From contig NZ_JAINVF010000012.1 of assembly GCF_020400585.1 (NCBI RefSeq), forward strand, positions 1 through 64,000: DNA of 64,000 nucleotides, in the 5' to 3' direction. Source of the stretch: Streptomyces sp. NK08204. GTDB taxonomy: Bacteria; Actinomycetota; Actinomycetes; Streptomycetales; Streptomycetaceae. Each line of letters starts with the position of its first letter. Within the stretch, counting starts at the first letter, position 1. Shown one piece after another: positions 23,925 to 32,785 of this stretch. Position numbers and translations under genes: made by a program. Under the pieces are notes generated by a model. The model was given only the letters and a program-made list of their open reading frames with translations. It searched no databases and had not been told where the DNA came from.

Positions 23925-24305
23925 ATGGCACGCGTTTCCGGTGTTGACATCCCGCGCGAAAAGCGCGTGGAGGTCGCCCTCACCTACGTGTTCGGCATCG
24001 GCCGGACCCTCTCGAAGGAGACGCTGGCTGCGACCGGCGTCGACCCGAACACCCGCGTCCGTGACCTGACCGAAGAGCAGCTGGTCGCGATCCGCGAGTA
24101 CGTCGACAACAACATCAAGACCGAGGGTGACCTCCGTCGCGAGATCCAGGCCGACATCCGCCGCAAGGTCGAGATCGGCTGCTACCAGGGTCTGCGTCAC
24201 CGTCGCGGTCTGCCCGTCCGCGGTCAGCGCACCAGCACCAACGCTCGTACCCGCAAGGGCCCGCGTCGCGCCATCGCCGGCAAGAAGAAGCCGGGCAAGA
24301 AGTAG
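23925..24305 (+). CDS. rpsM: 30S ribosomal protein S13
   Basis: A 126-residue protein: ARVSGVDIPREKRVEVALTYVFGIGRTLSKE at the start and the basic C-terminal HRRGLPVRGQRTSTNARTRKG that touches the P-site tRNA. Normal length. rpsK follows after 65 nt. Confidence 0.97.
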   Translation: MARVSGVDIPREKRVEVALTYVFGIGRTLSKETLAATGVDPNTRVRDLTEEQLVAIREYVDNNIKTEGDLRREIQADIRRKVEIGCYQGLRHRRGLPVRGQRTSTNARTRKGPRRAIAGKKKPGKK

Positions 24306-24370
24306 TCCGCAGCGGACACCTGTCCACGGTCTTCGCTGTAGGACCGACCACCTCCCGTAGGAGTTAGTAG

Positions 24371-24775
24371 ATGCCCCCCAAGGGACGTCAGGGCGCTGCC
24401 AAGAAGGTGCGCCGCAAGGAAAAGAAGAACGTCGCTCACGGCCACGCGCACATCAAGAGCACGTTCAACAACACGATCGTCTCGATCACTGACCCGTCCG
24501 GCAACGTGATCTCCTGGGCCTCCGCCGGCCACGTCGGCTTCAAGGGCTCCCGGAAGTCCACGCCGTTCGCCGCGCAGATGGCCGCCGAGTCGGCCGCCCG
24601 CCGCGCCCAGGAGCACGGCATGCGCAAGGTCGACGTGTTCGTGAAGGGCCCGGGCTCCGGTCGCGAGACCGCGATCCGTTCCCTGCAGGCCACGGGCCTC
24701 GAGGTCGGCTCCATCCAGGACGTCACCCCGACCCCGCACAACGGCTGCCGTCCGCCGAAGCGCCGCCGCGTCTGA
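24371..24775 (+). CDS. rpsK: 30S ribosomal protein S11
   Basis: A 134-residue protein with GHAHIKSTFNNTIVSITDPSGNVISWASAG and the end DVTPTPHNGCRPPKRRRV, both diagnostic. It lies on the 30S platform by the mRNA exit. Normal length. The 143-nt gap to rpoA holds two hairpins. Confidence 0.97.
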   Translation: MPPKGRQGAAKKVRRKEKKNVAHGHAHIKSTFNNTIVSITDPSGNVISWASAGHVGFKGSRKSTPFAAQMAAESAARRAQEHGMRKVDVFVKGPGSGRETAIRSLQATGLEVGSIQDVTPTPHNGCRPPKRRRV

Positions 24776-24795
24776 CGCTTCACGGTCTGTGGTTC

Positions 24796-24866
24796 CGGGC
24801 GGTACGGCTCCCTAGGGCGGTACCGCCCGTACCCTTGCAGTACCCGCACTTCTCAAAGGTGCGGTT
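24796..24866 (+). promoter_or_regulatory. Hairpins between rpsK and rpoA
   Basis: A 10-bp stem (24796-24805/24820-24829) includes the perfect 14-nt palindrome at 24815-24828, so two alternative folds are possible. A second, 8-bp hairpin (CCGCAC-type stem) lies around 24845-24866. They may set the ratio of rpoA to ribosomal protein synthesis. Confidence 0.4.
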
Positions 24867-24918
24867 TCCGTCGGGCGTCAAATAGCGGGCGTCCACGAAA
24901 GAAGGATCTGATCCACAC

Positions 24919-25941
24919 ATGCTGATCGCTCAGCGTCCCTCGTTGACCGAAGAGGTCGTCGACGAGTTCCGCTCCCGGTTCGTGATCGAGCCGCTGGAGC
25001 CGGGCTTCGGCTACACCCTCGGCAACTCCCTGCGTCGTACCCTCCTGTCCTCGATCCCCGGTGCCGCTGTCACCAGCATCCGGATCGACGGCGTGCTGCA
25101 CGAGTTCACCACCGTGCCGGGCGTCAAGGAGGACGTCACCGACCTGATCCTCAACATCAAGCAGCTGGTCGTCTCCTCGGAGCACGACGAGCCGGTCGTG
25201 ATGTACCTGCGCAAGCAGGGCCCGGGTCTGGTCACCGCCGCCGACATCGCGCCGCCGGCCGGTGTCGAGGTGCACAACCCCGACCTCGTCCTCGCCACGC
25301 TCAACGGCAAGGGCAAGCTGGAGATGGAGCTGACCGTCGAGCGCGGTCGCGGCTACGTCTCCGCCGTGCAGAACAAGCAGGTGGGCCAGGAGATCGGCCG
25401 TATCCCGGTCGACTCCATCTACTCGCCGGTGCTGAAGGTCACGTACAAGGTCGAGGCCACCCGTGTCGAGCAGCGCACCGACTTCGACAAGCTGATCGTC
25501 GACGTCGAGACGAAGCAGGCCATGCGTCCCCGTGACGCCATGGCGTCGGCCGGCAAGACCCTGGTCGAGCTGTTCGGTCTCGCCCGCGAGCTGAACATCG
25601 ACGCCGAGGGCATCGACATGGGCCCGTCCCCGACGGACGCCGCCCTGGCCGCCGACCTGGCGCTGCCGATCGAGGAGCTGGAGCTGACGGTCCGCTCCTA
25701 CAACTGCCTCAAGCGTGAGGGCATCCACTCCGTGGGTGAGCTGGTCGCGCGCTCCGAGGCCGACCTCCTCGACATTCGCAACTTCGGTGCGAAGTCCATC
25801 GACGAGGTCAAGGCGAAGCTGGCCGGCATGGGCCTGGCCCTCAAGGACAGCCCGCCCGGATTCGACCCGACCGCCGCCGCGGACGCCTTCGGCGCCGACG
25901 ACGACGCGGACGCGGGTTTCGTGGAGACCGAGCAGTACTGA
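24919..25941 (+). CDS. rpoA: RNA polymerase alpha subunit
   Basis: A 340-residue protein. The N-terminal dimerisation domain has EPLEPGFGYTLGNSLRRTLLSSIPGAA (the LGNSLRRxLL motif). The C-terminal domain from about 240 has LELTVRSYNCLKREGIHSVGELV and the helix-hairpin-helix NFGAKSIDEVKAKL that contacts UP elements and activators. An acidic tail ends the protein. AAGAAGGA ribosome site. Confidence 0.98.
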   Translation: MLIAQRPSLTEEVVDEFRSRFVIEPLEPGFGYTLGNSLRRTLLSSIPGAAVTSIRIDGVLHEFTTVPGVKEDVTDLILNIKQLVVSSEHDEPVVMYLRKQGPGLVTAADIAPPAGVEVHNPDLVLATLNGKGKLEMELTVERGRGYVSAVQNKQVGQEIGRIPVDSIYSPVLKVTYKVEATRVEQRTDFDKLIVDVETKQAMRPRDAMASAGKTLVELFGLARELNIDAEGIDMGPSPTDAALAADLALPIEELELTVRSYNCLKREGIHSVGELVARSEADLLDIRNFGAKSIDEVKAKLAGMGLALKDSPPGFDPTAAADAFGADDDADAGFVETEQY

Positions 25942-26069
25942 GTCAGTACTGAACGTGTTCCGACTCCGGGGGCCTCACAGAGGCCCCCGGATCTCCGACG
26001 GGCAACCGCCCGCTCGGATACTGACCCCGGTACCTGACACGGCCGGGGCAGACACACAGGAGAAGAACA

Positions 26070-26558
26070 ATGCCGAAGCCCACCAAGGGTGCCCGTCTGG
26101 GCGGCAGCGCCGCGCACGAGAAGCTGCTCCTCGCCAACCTGGCGAAGAGCCTCTTCGAGCACGGCCGTATCACCACCACCGAGGCGAAGGCCCGCCGCCT
26201 GCGCCCGTACGCCGAGCGTCTGGTCACCAAGGCGAAGAAGGGTGACCTTCACAACCGCCGTCAGGTGCTCCAGGTCATCACGGACAAGAGCGTCGTCCAC
26301 ACGCTCTTCACCGAGATCGGCCCGCGTTACGAGAACCGTCCGGGTGGTTACACCCGCATCACCAAGATCGGTAACCGCCGTGGCGACAACGCGCCCATGG
26401 CTGTCATCGAGCTGGTCGAGGCGCTGACGGTGCAGCAGAAGGCCGTGGGCGAGGCCGAGGCTGCCACCAAGCGTGCGGTCAAGGAGGCCGAGGAGACCAA
26501 GGTCGAGGAGACCGAGGCCGCCGAGGCTCCGGCCGCCGACGAGGCCACCGAGGCCTGA
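26070..26558 (+). CDS. rplQ: 50S ribosomal protein L17
   Basis: A 162-residue protein: PKPTKGARLGGSAAHEKLLLANLAKSLFEHGRI is the L17 start, and the ribosomal core ends at about 118 (NAPMAVIELVE). The last 40 residues are a Glu/Ala-rich tail typical of actinobacterial L17. It ends the alpha cluster, followed by a strong terminator. Confidence 0.96.
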   Translation: MPKPTKGARLGGSAAHEKLLLANLAKSLFEHGRITTTEAKARRLRPYAERLVTKAKKGDLHNRRQVLQVITDKSVVHTLFTEIGPRYENRPGGYTRITKIGNRRGDNAPMAVIELVEALTVQQKAVGEAEAATKRAVKEAEETKVEETEAAEAPAADEATEA

Positions 26559-26580
26559 GTGGGCTCTGCCTGACGCTGGA

Positions 26581-26621
26581 AGCGGGTTCGCCCTTCGGGG
26601 CGGGCCCGCTTTCACGTTTTT
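26581..26621 (+). terminator. Intrinsic terminator after rplQ
   Basis: A 13-bp stem (26581-26593/26598-26610, two G-U pairs) closes on a TTCG tetraloop and is followed by TTCACGTTTTT. It is the most canonical rho-independent terminator in the window and probably ends the alpha cluster mRNA. Confidence 0.8.
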
Positions 26622-26651
26622 CAGAGGGCACTGCCCTGAGAGGATTCTTCT

Positions 26652-27497
26652 GTGAGTGACGAAGCACAGCCCGGTTACGTCCGTATACGCCTGGATCTTT
26701 CCTATGACGGTACGGACTTCCACGGTTGGGCCAAGCAGGCCGGCGGCCAGCGGACCGTGCAGGCCGAGATCGAGGACGCCCTGCGTACGGTGACCCGTAC
26801 CAAGGACACGACGTACGAGCTGACCGTGGCCGGGCGGACGGACGCCGGTGTGCACGCGCGCGGCCAGGTGGCCCATGTGGATCTGCCGGTGGAGCTGTGG
26901 GCCGAGCACCAGGAGAAGCTGCTGAAGCGGCTCGCCGGACGGTTGCCCAAGGACGTGCGGGTCTGGGCGCTCACCGAGGCGGCGCCGGGGTTCAACGCGC
27001 GGTTCGCGGCCCTGTGGCGGCGCTACATCTACCGGGTCGCAGACCGGCCCGGCGGGGTCGACCCGCTGCTGCGCAACCATGTTCTGTGGCACGACTGGGA
27101 GTTGGATGTGGCGGTGATGGACGCCGCCGCCAAGTCCCTTGTCGGGGAGCACGACTTCGCGGCGTACGCGAAGAAACGTGAGGGGGCCTCCACGGTCCGT
27201 GAGATCTTCGACTTCGGTGTGCGCCGGACCGCGGACGGCGTCGTCGAGATCGAGGTCCGCGCCGACGCCTTCTGTCACAACCAAGTGCGGTCCATGGTGG
27301 GAGCGTTGCTGTTCGTGGGCGACGGCCATCGTGGGGTGTCGTGGCCGCGTGACGTGCTCGACGCACGTGTGCGCGACAGTGCCGTCCACGTCGTACGGCC
27401 GCACGGGCTGACGCTGGAGGAGGTCGCCTACCCGGCGGACGGCCAGCTCCTGGAGAGGCAGCGGCAGGCGCGGCGGGTGCGGGGGCGGGTGCACTGA
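26652..27497 (+). CDS. truA: tRNA pseudouridine(38-40) synthase TruA
   Basis: A 281-residue enzyme that makes pseudouridine at positions 38-40 of tRNA anticodon arms. Motifs: LDLSYDGTDFHGWAKQ near the start, the catalytic Asp in VAGRTDAGVHARGQVAH (about 62), and HDFAAYAKK plus FCHNQVRSMVGALL later. GTG start at 26652, 31 nt after the rplQ terminator. The C-terminus is Arg-rich. Confidence 0.96.
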   Translation: MSDEAQPGYVRIRLDLSYDGTDFHGWAKQAGGQRTVQAEIEDALRTVTRTKDTTYELTVAGRTDAGVHARGQVAHVDLPVELWAEHQEKLLKRLAGRLPKDVRVWALTEAAPGFNARFAALWRRYIYRVADRPGGVDPLLRNHVLWHDWELDVAVMDAAAKSLVGEHDFAAYAKKREGASTVREIFDFGVRRTADGVVEIEVRADAFCHNQVRSMVGALLFVGDGHRGVSWPRDVLDARVRDSAVHVVRPHGLTLEEVAYPADGQLLERQRQARRVRGRVH

Positions 27498-27532
27498 AGG
27501 GGCACTGCGGTGGTTGCCGCAGTGCCCCTTCA
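27495..27532. terminator. Bidirectional terminator between truA and the LAxTG protein gene
   Basis: A perfect 16-bp stem (27495-27510/27517-27532) with a 6-nt loop starts at the truA stop codon and lies between convergent genes, so it can serve both strands. Confidence 0.7.
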
Positions 27533-27556
27533 GGTGGCAAGCCCCTTCCGGCCGGG

Positions 27557-29383
27557 TCAGTCGTGCGCGTCGGAGCGCCCGCGCAGGCGCCCGGCGTAGC
27601 GCTTGGCGGCGAGGCCGAGTGCGGTGAGAGCCGCGGCGATCCCGGCGATGGTGCCGATGCCCCCGGCGCCGGTCAGGGCCAGGCTGCCCGAGCCGCCCTG
27701 GGTGTCCGTGCCGGGCGTCGAGGACTCCGGCGTGCCTGTGCCTGTGCCCGTGCCCGTGCTCGTGCTCGGCGAGGGGCTCGGGGACGGGGAGGCCTCCGCG
27801 CCGACCTCGAGGGTGAAGCGGGCCGTCGCGTCACCGGCGGCCGCAACGACCGTGTACGTGCCGGTTCCCAGCCCGGCCACCAGTTCGGGGGCCGAGGCGT
27901 CGCCGGAGGTGTCAGTGGTGACCGTGACCGTGCGCTTGCCGCCCTCGAACGCCGGGGCGTCCTCGGCGTCGCCCTCCACGCGGAACTCCACGGCGGTGTC
28001 CGCGGCCGGGGCGCCGGACGCGGTCACCTGGACGCTCAGGGCCTCGGCGAAGGCCGCGCCGGGCTTGACGCGCTGCGCGTCGCCGCCGGTGATCGTGATG
28101 GTGTGGGCGGTCTTCCTGACCTGGGCGGTGAAGGTCGTGGCGACCTTCCCGGAGGTGGCCCGCACCGTGAAGTCGCCCTCCGCGTCGCCGGTCGTGATGC
28201 GCGGAGACCGGGCGAGGCCCTGGGCGTCGGTCGTCACCTCGGTCGCGCCCTCGCCGAACTTCACCCCGAGGTTGTTCGGGTCCTCCAGGGTGAATGTCAC
28301 CTTCTGGTCCGCGAGCGGCTTGCCGTCCTTGTCGCGGGCCACCACGGCCAGCGGGTCGGAGAGCCCGTTCGGGGCGATTGTCTGGTGGTCGCCCGACTCC
28401 CTGGTCAGTTCGGCCAGTTCGGGCGCGGGCTGCTCGGCCGCCCCCTGCCACTGGAGCACCACACGGCCGTCGCCGCCGGGGCCGTTGGGGCCGCCCTCGG
28501 CGATGCCGGAGAGGATCGGGGAGTTCTCGCCCTCCGGGTCCCTGTCCCAGAACGGGTCGTCCTTCGCCGGGGGCGCGGTGGTGTCGCTGCCGAGCATCCG
28601 TACGTCGGTGGTGCGCCCGGGGTCGGCGTAGCTGGAGCCGCCGCCTCCGCTGCCGGCGTCGCCCGCCGCGTTCTTGCCGGCGCCGCCACCACCTCCCGCA
28701 TAGCCCGCGCCACCGCCCCCACCGTTGGTGCCGCCGGTGCCGCCGGTCCCGCCCTGCTCGTGGTCGGCGCCGCGCGCGCCGCCCTCGCCGCCGGCCGCGC
28801 CGCCCTGGCCGCCCGTGGCGCCCTTGCCGCCGAGGTCCTGCTCGGCGGCGTCCCCGCCGTCCGGCGCGCCGCCGCCTCCGGCCCGGCCGACCCCGTGGAT
28901 GCCGACGCCGCCGCCGCCACCGCCGGCGGCGACGACCAGAGCGGAACCGTCGGCGGCGCGGATGCCGGAGCTGGAGCCGCCCTTCACACCCCAGGTGCCG
29001 CTGCCCTTCCCCCCGACAGCGTCGCCGAAAGGCTTGCCGTAGTAGTCACCGGCCACCTGGACGGTCAGGTGCTCGCCGGGTGTGACCTTGAGCGAGCCCG
29101 CCACGTAGGCGCCCGCGCCTCCGTTGGCGAAGGCACTGCCGTCACCGCCCTCGCCCCATGCGCGGAAGTCCAGCTGCTCCACCCCGGCCGGGACCTGGAA
29201 GTCCTCGGCTGCGCCGGTGAAGCCGAAGATCCGGCAGTGGTTGAATCCCGCGGTCGGCTGGCACGGCTTGCTCTCGGCCGCGGCCGCGGGCCAGGAGCCC
29301 CCTGCCCCCAGGCCCGCCACGAGCAGTGCCGCCGCACCTATGGCACGGCCGCCGCGGCGCAATGCGAATGAGCCTCTGTTCAC
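27557..29383 (-). CDS. Secreted Gly-rich, Ig-like protein with LAxTG wall-sorting signal
   Basis: A 608-residue surface protein. A signal peptide (1 to about 36, ending AAAAES) is followed by a short domain (residues 40-130, lectin-like opening FGFTGAAEDFQVPAGV). Next comes a very glycine-rich region (about 130-245, GGxGG runs like those of metazoan ALK and mycobacterial PGRS proteins). Two bacterial Ig-like repeats follow (about 325-425 and 430-530, with DKDGKPLADQKVTFTL and later GAPAADTAVEFRV). Then come a Ser/Thr/Pro/Gly linker, LALTG at about 568, a hydrophobic helix and a basic tail. LAxTG is the sortase E motif of streptomycetes. It lies 151 nt downstream of the polysaccharide synthase in the same direction and may share its transcript. 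Confidence 0.7.
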   Translation of the reverse strand: MNRGSFALRRGGRAIGAAALLVAGLGAGGSWPAAAAESKPCQPTAGFNHCRIFGFTGAAEDFQVPAGVEQLDFRAWGEGGDGSAFANGGAGAYVAGSLKVTPGEHLTVQVAGDYYGKPFGDAVGGKGSGTWGVKGGSSSGIRAADGSALVVAAGGGGGGVGIHGVGRAGGGGAPDGGDAAEQDLGGKGATGGQGGAAGGEGGARGADHEQGGTGGTGGTNGGGGGAGYAGGGGGAGKNAAGDAGSGGGGSSYADPGRTTDVRMLGSDTTAPPAKDDPFWDRDPEGENSPILSGIAEGGPNGPGGDGRVVLQWQGAAEQPAPELAELTRESGDHQTIAPNGLSDPLAVVARDKDGKPLADQKVTFTLEDPNNLGVKFGEGATEVTTDAQGLARSPRITTGDAEGDFTVRATSGKVATTFTAQVRKTAHTITITGGDAQRVKPGAAFAEALSVQVTASGAPAADTAVEFRVEGDAEDAPAFEGGKRTVTVTTDTSGDASAPELVAGLGTGTYTVVAAAGDATARFTLEVGAEASPSPSPSPSTSTGTGTGTGTPESSTPGTDTQGGSGSLALTGAGGIGTIAGIAAALTALGLAAKRYAGRLRGRSDAHD

Positions 29384-29534
29384 GAACCCCCCTCTGGAAA
29401 GCCCCGCCGTGGGGGCTTGCGGAAAACCATCGACGTGCGAGCGGGACGTGTCTCGGGGGCCGGAGCGGGCATCCCGCTCCGGCTTTCCGTACGCCCCGGT
29501 CGGACGAGGGTGACGGCGTAACGGCCCAGGCGCT

Positions 29535-31502
29535 CTAGTGGCCGTTGCCGTGCCAGCCGTCGTTCGGGTAGGCCTCCGGCTGCTGGCCCGGCGTGTACGG
29601 CTGGTACTCCGGAGCCCAGTGCTGCTGACCGGCGCCGTCGGTGTCCCGCGGCTGCTGGTAGTACGGCCCCGCGGGCTGCTGCGGGATGTAGGGAGCGGCC
29701 TGGCCCTGCCACTGGTCGTACGGCTGTGCGGGCTGCTGCTGGTAGGCGGCCTGGTCGTGGTCGGCGTACGGCTGGGGCGTGGGGTACTGGGACTGGTGCT
29801 GAGGGGCTCCCTGCCAGGCCGTCGGCTGCTGTGGCACCCCCTGCCACGCCACCGCCTGCTGCTGCGGTGCGCCCTGCCACGCCACTGCCTGCTGCTGCGG
29901 CGCCCCGTTCCAGGTCACCGCCTGCTGGGGGGCGTTGCGGCCCAGGTCGTGCAGGTCGCTGTCGGAGTGGCCGCCGTAGTGCTCCGCCGAGCCGTTGGGG
30001 TCCCTCGGGGACGCGTGCGGGGCGGTGCGGGCCAGGGTGATGCCCTCCAGGCGCATCATCTCGATCGTGGAGGAGACCTGCTGGGAGGAGTACTCGTCCT
30101 CTTCCTCCCAGACCGCCGAGACGTCCTGCTCGTGGCCGCCGGCGACGGACACCTCGACGCCGCCCTGACGGGTGCCCCAGCTGCCGGAGCTGAGCGTGAC
30201 CAGGGCGTAGAAGCGCAGCGGGGTCAGCAGGAGCAGCTGGATGACGCCGTACAGCGGTGCCAGCAGGAACATGCCGAACCGCTTGATGAAGCCCATGCCG
30301 CGGCGCGGGAAGTCGAGGTACCGGACGTTGCGCAGGTACCCCATGAGGACCATGAAGACCAGGTAGTCGCCGATGTGGTTGAGGAACCGCGCCGGGTGCA
30401 TGATCGGCTGGATGACCATGGAGTAGAACATCGCCGAGCCGAAGATCAGCCACAGCGCGAGTTCCATGCAGGTCAGCCAGAAGGCGGGCCGCAGCTTCGG
30501 CTGGTGCCTGAAGGCCCACAGGGACTCGCGGAAGAACGACTTGTTCCAGCGGACCTGCTGGCGCAGGAAGTGCGGCAGCTTCTCGGGAACGGCCGTGTAG
30601 CCGACGGCCGTCTCCTGGAAGACCACCTGCCCTTCCATGAGGCAGTAGTTGGTCATCCGGCGGTCGTCGCCGAAGACGGCGGGCTTGCCGAGGAACTGCT
30701 GGTTGAGGAAGTCCGGCAGGTACTTGCGCACCAGCGAGCCGCGGTACACGGAGAGCGCGCCGCAGCAGCACAGCACCGACTTCAGCCGGGAGTACGCGGC
30801 CCGCTCGAAGAGGAACGAGTTGCCGTACCGCAGGTCCTGGAGGCGGGTGAAGATGTTGGTGTCGTGGTTGAGCGCGAGCACCATGCCCGTGGACGCCATG
30901 ACCCGCTCGTCGGTCATGGGCAGCAGCAGTTCCCGGACGGTGTCGCGGGAGAGGACGGTGTCGGAGTCCACGCACAGGAACAGGTCGGAGTAGGGCGCGG
31001 CCTCGAATCCGCGGGCCAGTGCCTCGCGCTTGCCCTTGTTCTCGGGCTGGACGCTGACCGTGTACTTCACGCCCCGCGCCTCGAACTCGCGGCGCAGCTT
31101 CTTGGCGGCCCTGATGCCGCCCGCGTCCGCGCTGGCGTCGTCGATGATGTGGACCTCGTTGGGGAGCCGGCTCTGCGCGAGGAGGCTGCGCATGCCCTGC
31201 TCGAACATCACCGGGTCCTCGTTGTAGATCGGGATGACCGCGGTGACCCAGGAGTTGTCGAGGAGCAGCAGTTCCTCGCGGTCCGCCTTGGCGGGCCGGT
31301 AGAACAGCGCCCCGAACATCTTCAGGGCGAGCAGTGCCATGGCGCCGTACGAGTAGGGATGGAGCGAGTTCGGGTCCAGCCTGGTGAAGATCACGGCCGC
31401 GATGGCGAGGAAGAAGAGGTACGAGACCTTCAGGTGCCGTCTGCGCCGGTGTCCACGGCGGCCGTCGGACTCGACCGCGTTCGGTATGTACGCGTCACTC
31501 AC
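29535..31502 (-). CDS. GT2 polysaccharide synthase, class I hyaluronan-synthase-like
   Basis: A 655-residue membrane glycosyltransferase from GTG 31502, overlapping the dehydrogenase stop by 4 nt. Two N-terminal helices (about 27-42, 53-70) precede the GT2 domain: VTAVIPIYNED (86-96), NKGKREA (155), VDSD (178-181), GDDR (278-281) and QQVRWNKSFFRES (315-327). Several C-terminal helices follow, with PLYGV..LLLLTPLRFYAL and SGSWGTR (439-445). The motif set and its spacing match streptococcal HasA closely, so a processive beta-linked polymer of UDP-sugars, extruded through the membrane, is expected. Residues about 520-655 are an added Gln/Pro/Tyr-rich tail with repeats of WQGAPQQQAVA type. Product identity is unproven. 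Confidence 0.8.
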   Translation of the reverse strand: MSDAYIPNAVESDGRRGHRRRRHLKVSYLFFLAIAAVIFTRLDPNSLHPYSYGAMALLALKMFGALFYRPAKADREELLLLDNSWVTAVIPIYNEDPVMFEQGMRSLLAQSRLPNEVHIIDDASADAGGIRAAKKLRREFEARGVKYTVSVQPENKGKREALARGFEAAPYSDLFLCVDSDTVLSRDTVRELLLPMTDERVMASTGMVLALNHDTNIFTRLQDLRYGNSFLFERAAYSRLKSVLCCCGALSVYRGSLVRKYLPDFLNQQFLGKPAVFGDDRRMTNYCLMEGQVVFQETAVGYTAVPEKLPHFLRQQVRWNKSFFRESLWAFRHQPKLRPAFWLTCMELALWLIFGSAMFYSMVIQPIMHPARFLNHIGDYLVFMVLMGYLRNVRYLDFPRRGMGFIKRFGMFLLAPLYGVIQLLLLTPLRFYALVTLSSGSWGTRQGGVEVSVAGGHEQDVSAVWEEEDEYSSQQVSSTIEMMRLEGITLARTAPHASPRDPNGSAEHYGGHSDSDLHDLGRNAPQQAVTWNGAPQQQAVAWQGAPQQQAVAWQGVPQQPTAWQGAPQHQSQYPTPQPYADHDQAAYQQQPAQPYDQWQGQAAPYIPQQPAGPYYQQPRDTDGAGQQHWAPEYQPYTPGQQPEAYPNDGWHGNGH

Positions 31503-32785
31503 AGCTTGACCACCTGGGGGTGGTCGGCCGACTTGCCGCGGGTGTCGAAGAGCAGCTGGGCGTGGTCGGCCAGCCGGTCGAGGTCGAACTCGCTGTGCTG
31601 CTGGAGGAGGATGGTCAGGTCGGCCTGTGCGGCGCCCGTGAGGTAGTCGTCCACGCGCGGCACCGGGGTGCCCTCGACGGCCCAGCCCTGGACGCGCGGG
31701 TCGGCGTAGTGGAGGTCGGCGCCGCGCTGGAGCAGCAGCTCGGCCACGTCCACGGCGGGGCTCTCGCGCTGGTCGGAGATGTCCGGCTTGTAGGTCACGC
31801 CGAGCAGCAGGATGCGCGAGCCGCGGATCGGCTTGCCCCGCTGGTTGAGCAGGTCGGCGGCGCGCGACACGACGTGGGCGGGCATCCGCTGGTTGATCTC
31901 CTGCGCCAGTTCCACGAAGCGGAACGGGATGCCGAGCGAACGCACCTTGTACGACAGGTAGTTGGGGTCGATCGGGATGCAGTGGCCACCGACGCCGGGG
32001 CCGGGGTGGAAGGCCGCGAAACCGAACGGCTTGCTGGAGGCACAGCGGATGGCGTCCCACAGGTCGACGCCGATCTCGCGGCAGAACATGGCCATCTCGT
32101 TGACGAGGGCGATGTTCACGTGCCGGTAGGTGTTCTCCAGCAGCTTGGCCATTTCGGCCTCACGGGTGCCCTTGGCCTCCACCACGCTGCCCACGAAGCG
32201 CTCGTACAGGGCGCGGGCCGCCTTGGTGCAGTCCGGGGTGGTGCCGCCGACCACCTTGGGCGTGTTCTCCAGCCCGAAGTGCGCGTTGCCCGGGTCGATG
32301 CGCTCGGGGGAGAAGGCGAGGTAGAAGTCGACGCCCGCCCTCAGACCGTCGGCCTCCAGGCGCGGACGGACGACCTCGTCGGTGGTTCCGGGGTACGTCG
32401 TGGACTCCAGCACGACCAGTGTCCCCGGGGTGAGGTGCGCCGCGATGTCCTCGGTGGCGGCGTTCACCGCGGTCAGGTCGGGCGCGCCGTGCTCGGTCAG
32501 CGGGGTGGGCACACAGACGACGACCGCCGCCGCGCCCGCGATGACCTCGGGCGAGTCGACGGCGCGAAAACCCTGGTCGAGCATGGTGCGCACATCGGCG
32601 TCACTGATGTCGTCGATGTGCGACGAGCCCGAGTTCAGCCCCTGGACCACCACCTTGCTGCGATCAAGTCCGACGACCTTCAGACCGGAGGCGCTCGCCG
32701 CCCTGGCCAATGGCAGCCCAACGTAACCGAGCCCGATGATCACGAGATCGGCAGTGGTGTTTCGATTCACGGCAATGCATCCCAC
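31499..32785 (-). CDS. Nucleotide-sugar 6-dehydrogenase (UDP-HexNAc dehydrogenase type)
   Basis: A 428-residue NAD-dependent enzyme oxidising the C6 of a UDP-sugar to a uronic acid. The Rossmann motif is GLGYVGLP (18-25), the catalytic Lys region EMAKLLENTYRHVNIALVNE and the catalytic Cys269 in PGPGVGGHCIPIDPNYLSY. That GGHCIPIDP form belongs to the WbpA/WecC/TviB group (UDP-GlcNAc, UDP-ManNAc), while UDP-glucose dehydrogenases such as HasB read GYCLPKD or SCFPKD. So the substrate may be a UDP-N-acetylhexosamine. It supplies the synthase gene, which overlaps it. GTG at about 32770 is an alternative start. Confidence 0.8.
   Translation of the reverse strand: MGCIAVNRNTTADLVIIGLGYVGLPLARAASASGLKVVGLDRSKVVVQGLNSGSSHIDDISDADVRTMLDQGFRAVDSPEVIAGAAAVVVCVPTPLTEHGAPDLTAVNAATEDIAAHLTPGTLVVLESTTYPGTTDEVVRPRLEADGLRAGVDFYLAFSPERIDPGNAHFGLENTPKVVGGTTPDCTKAARALYERFVGSVVEAKGTREAEMAKLLENTYRHVNIALVNEMAMFCREIGVDLWDAIRCASSKPFGFAAFHPGPGVGGHCIPIDPNYLSYKVRSLGIPFRFVELAQEINQRMPAHVVSRAADLLNQRGKPIRGSRILLLGVTYKPDISDQRESPAVDVAELLLQRGADLHYADPRVQGWAVEGTPVPRVDDYLTGAAQADLTILLQQHSEFDLDRLADHAQLLFDTRGKSADHPQVVKL

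Noticed and set aside
29380..30975. Long minus-strand frame inside the GT2 synthase gene
   Set aside because: It is a shadow with Pro/Arg/His-rich, unnatural composition; the synthase frame has all HAS motifs.
31503..32060. Upstream extension of the synthase frame
   Set aside because: It lies inside the dehydrogenase gene; the synthase begins at GTG 31502 with the usual 4-nt overlap.
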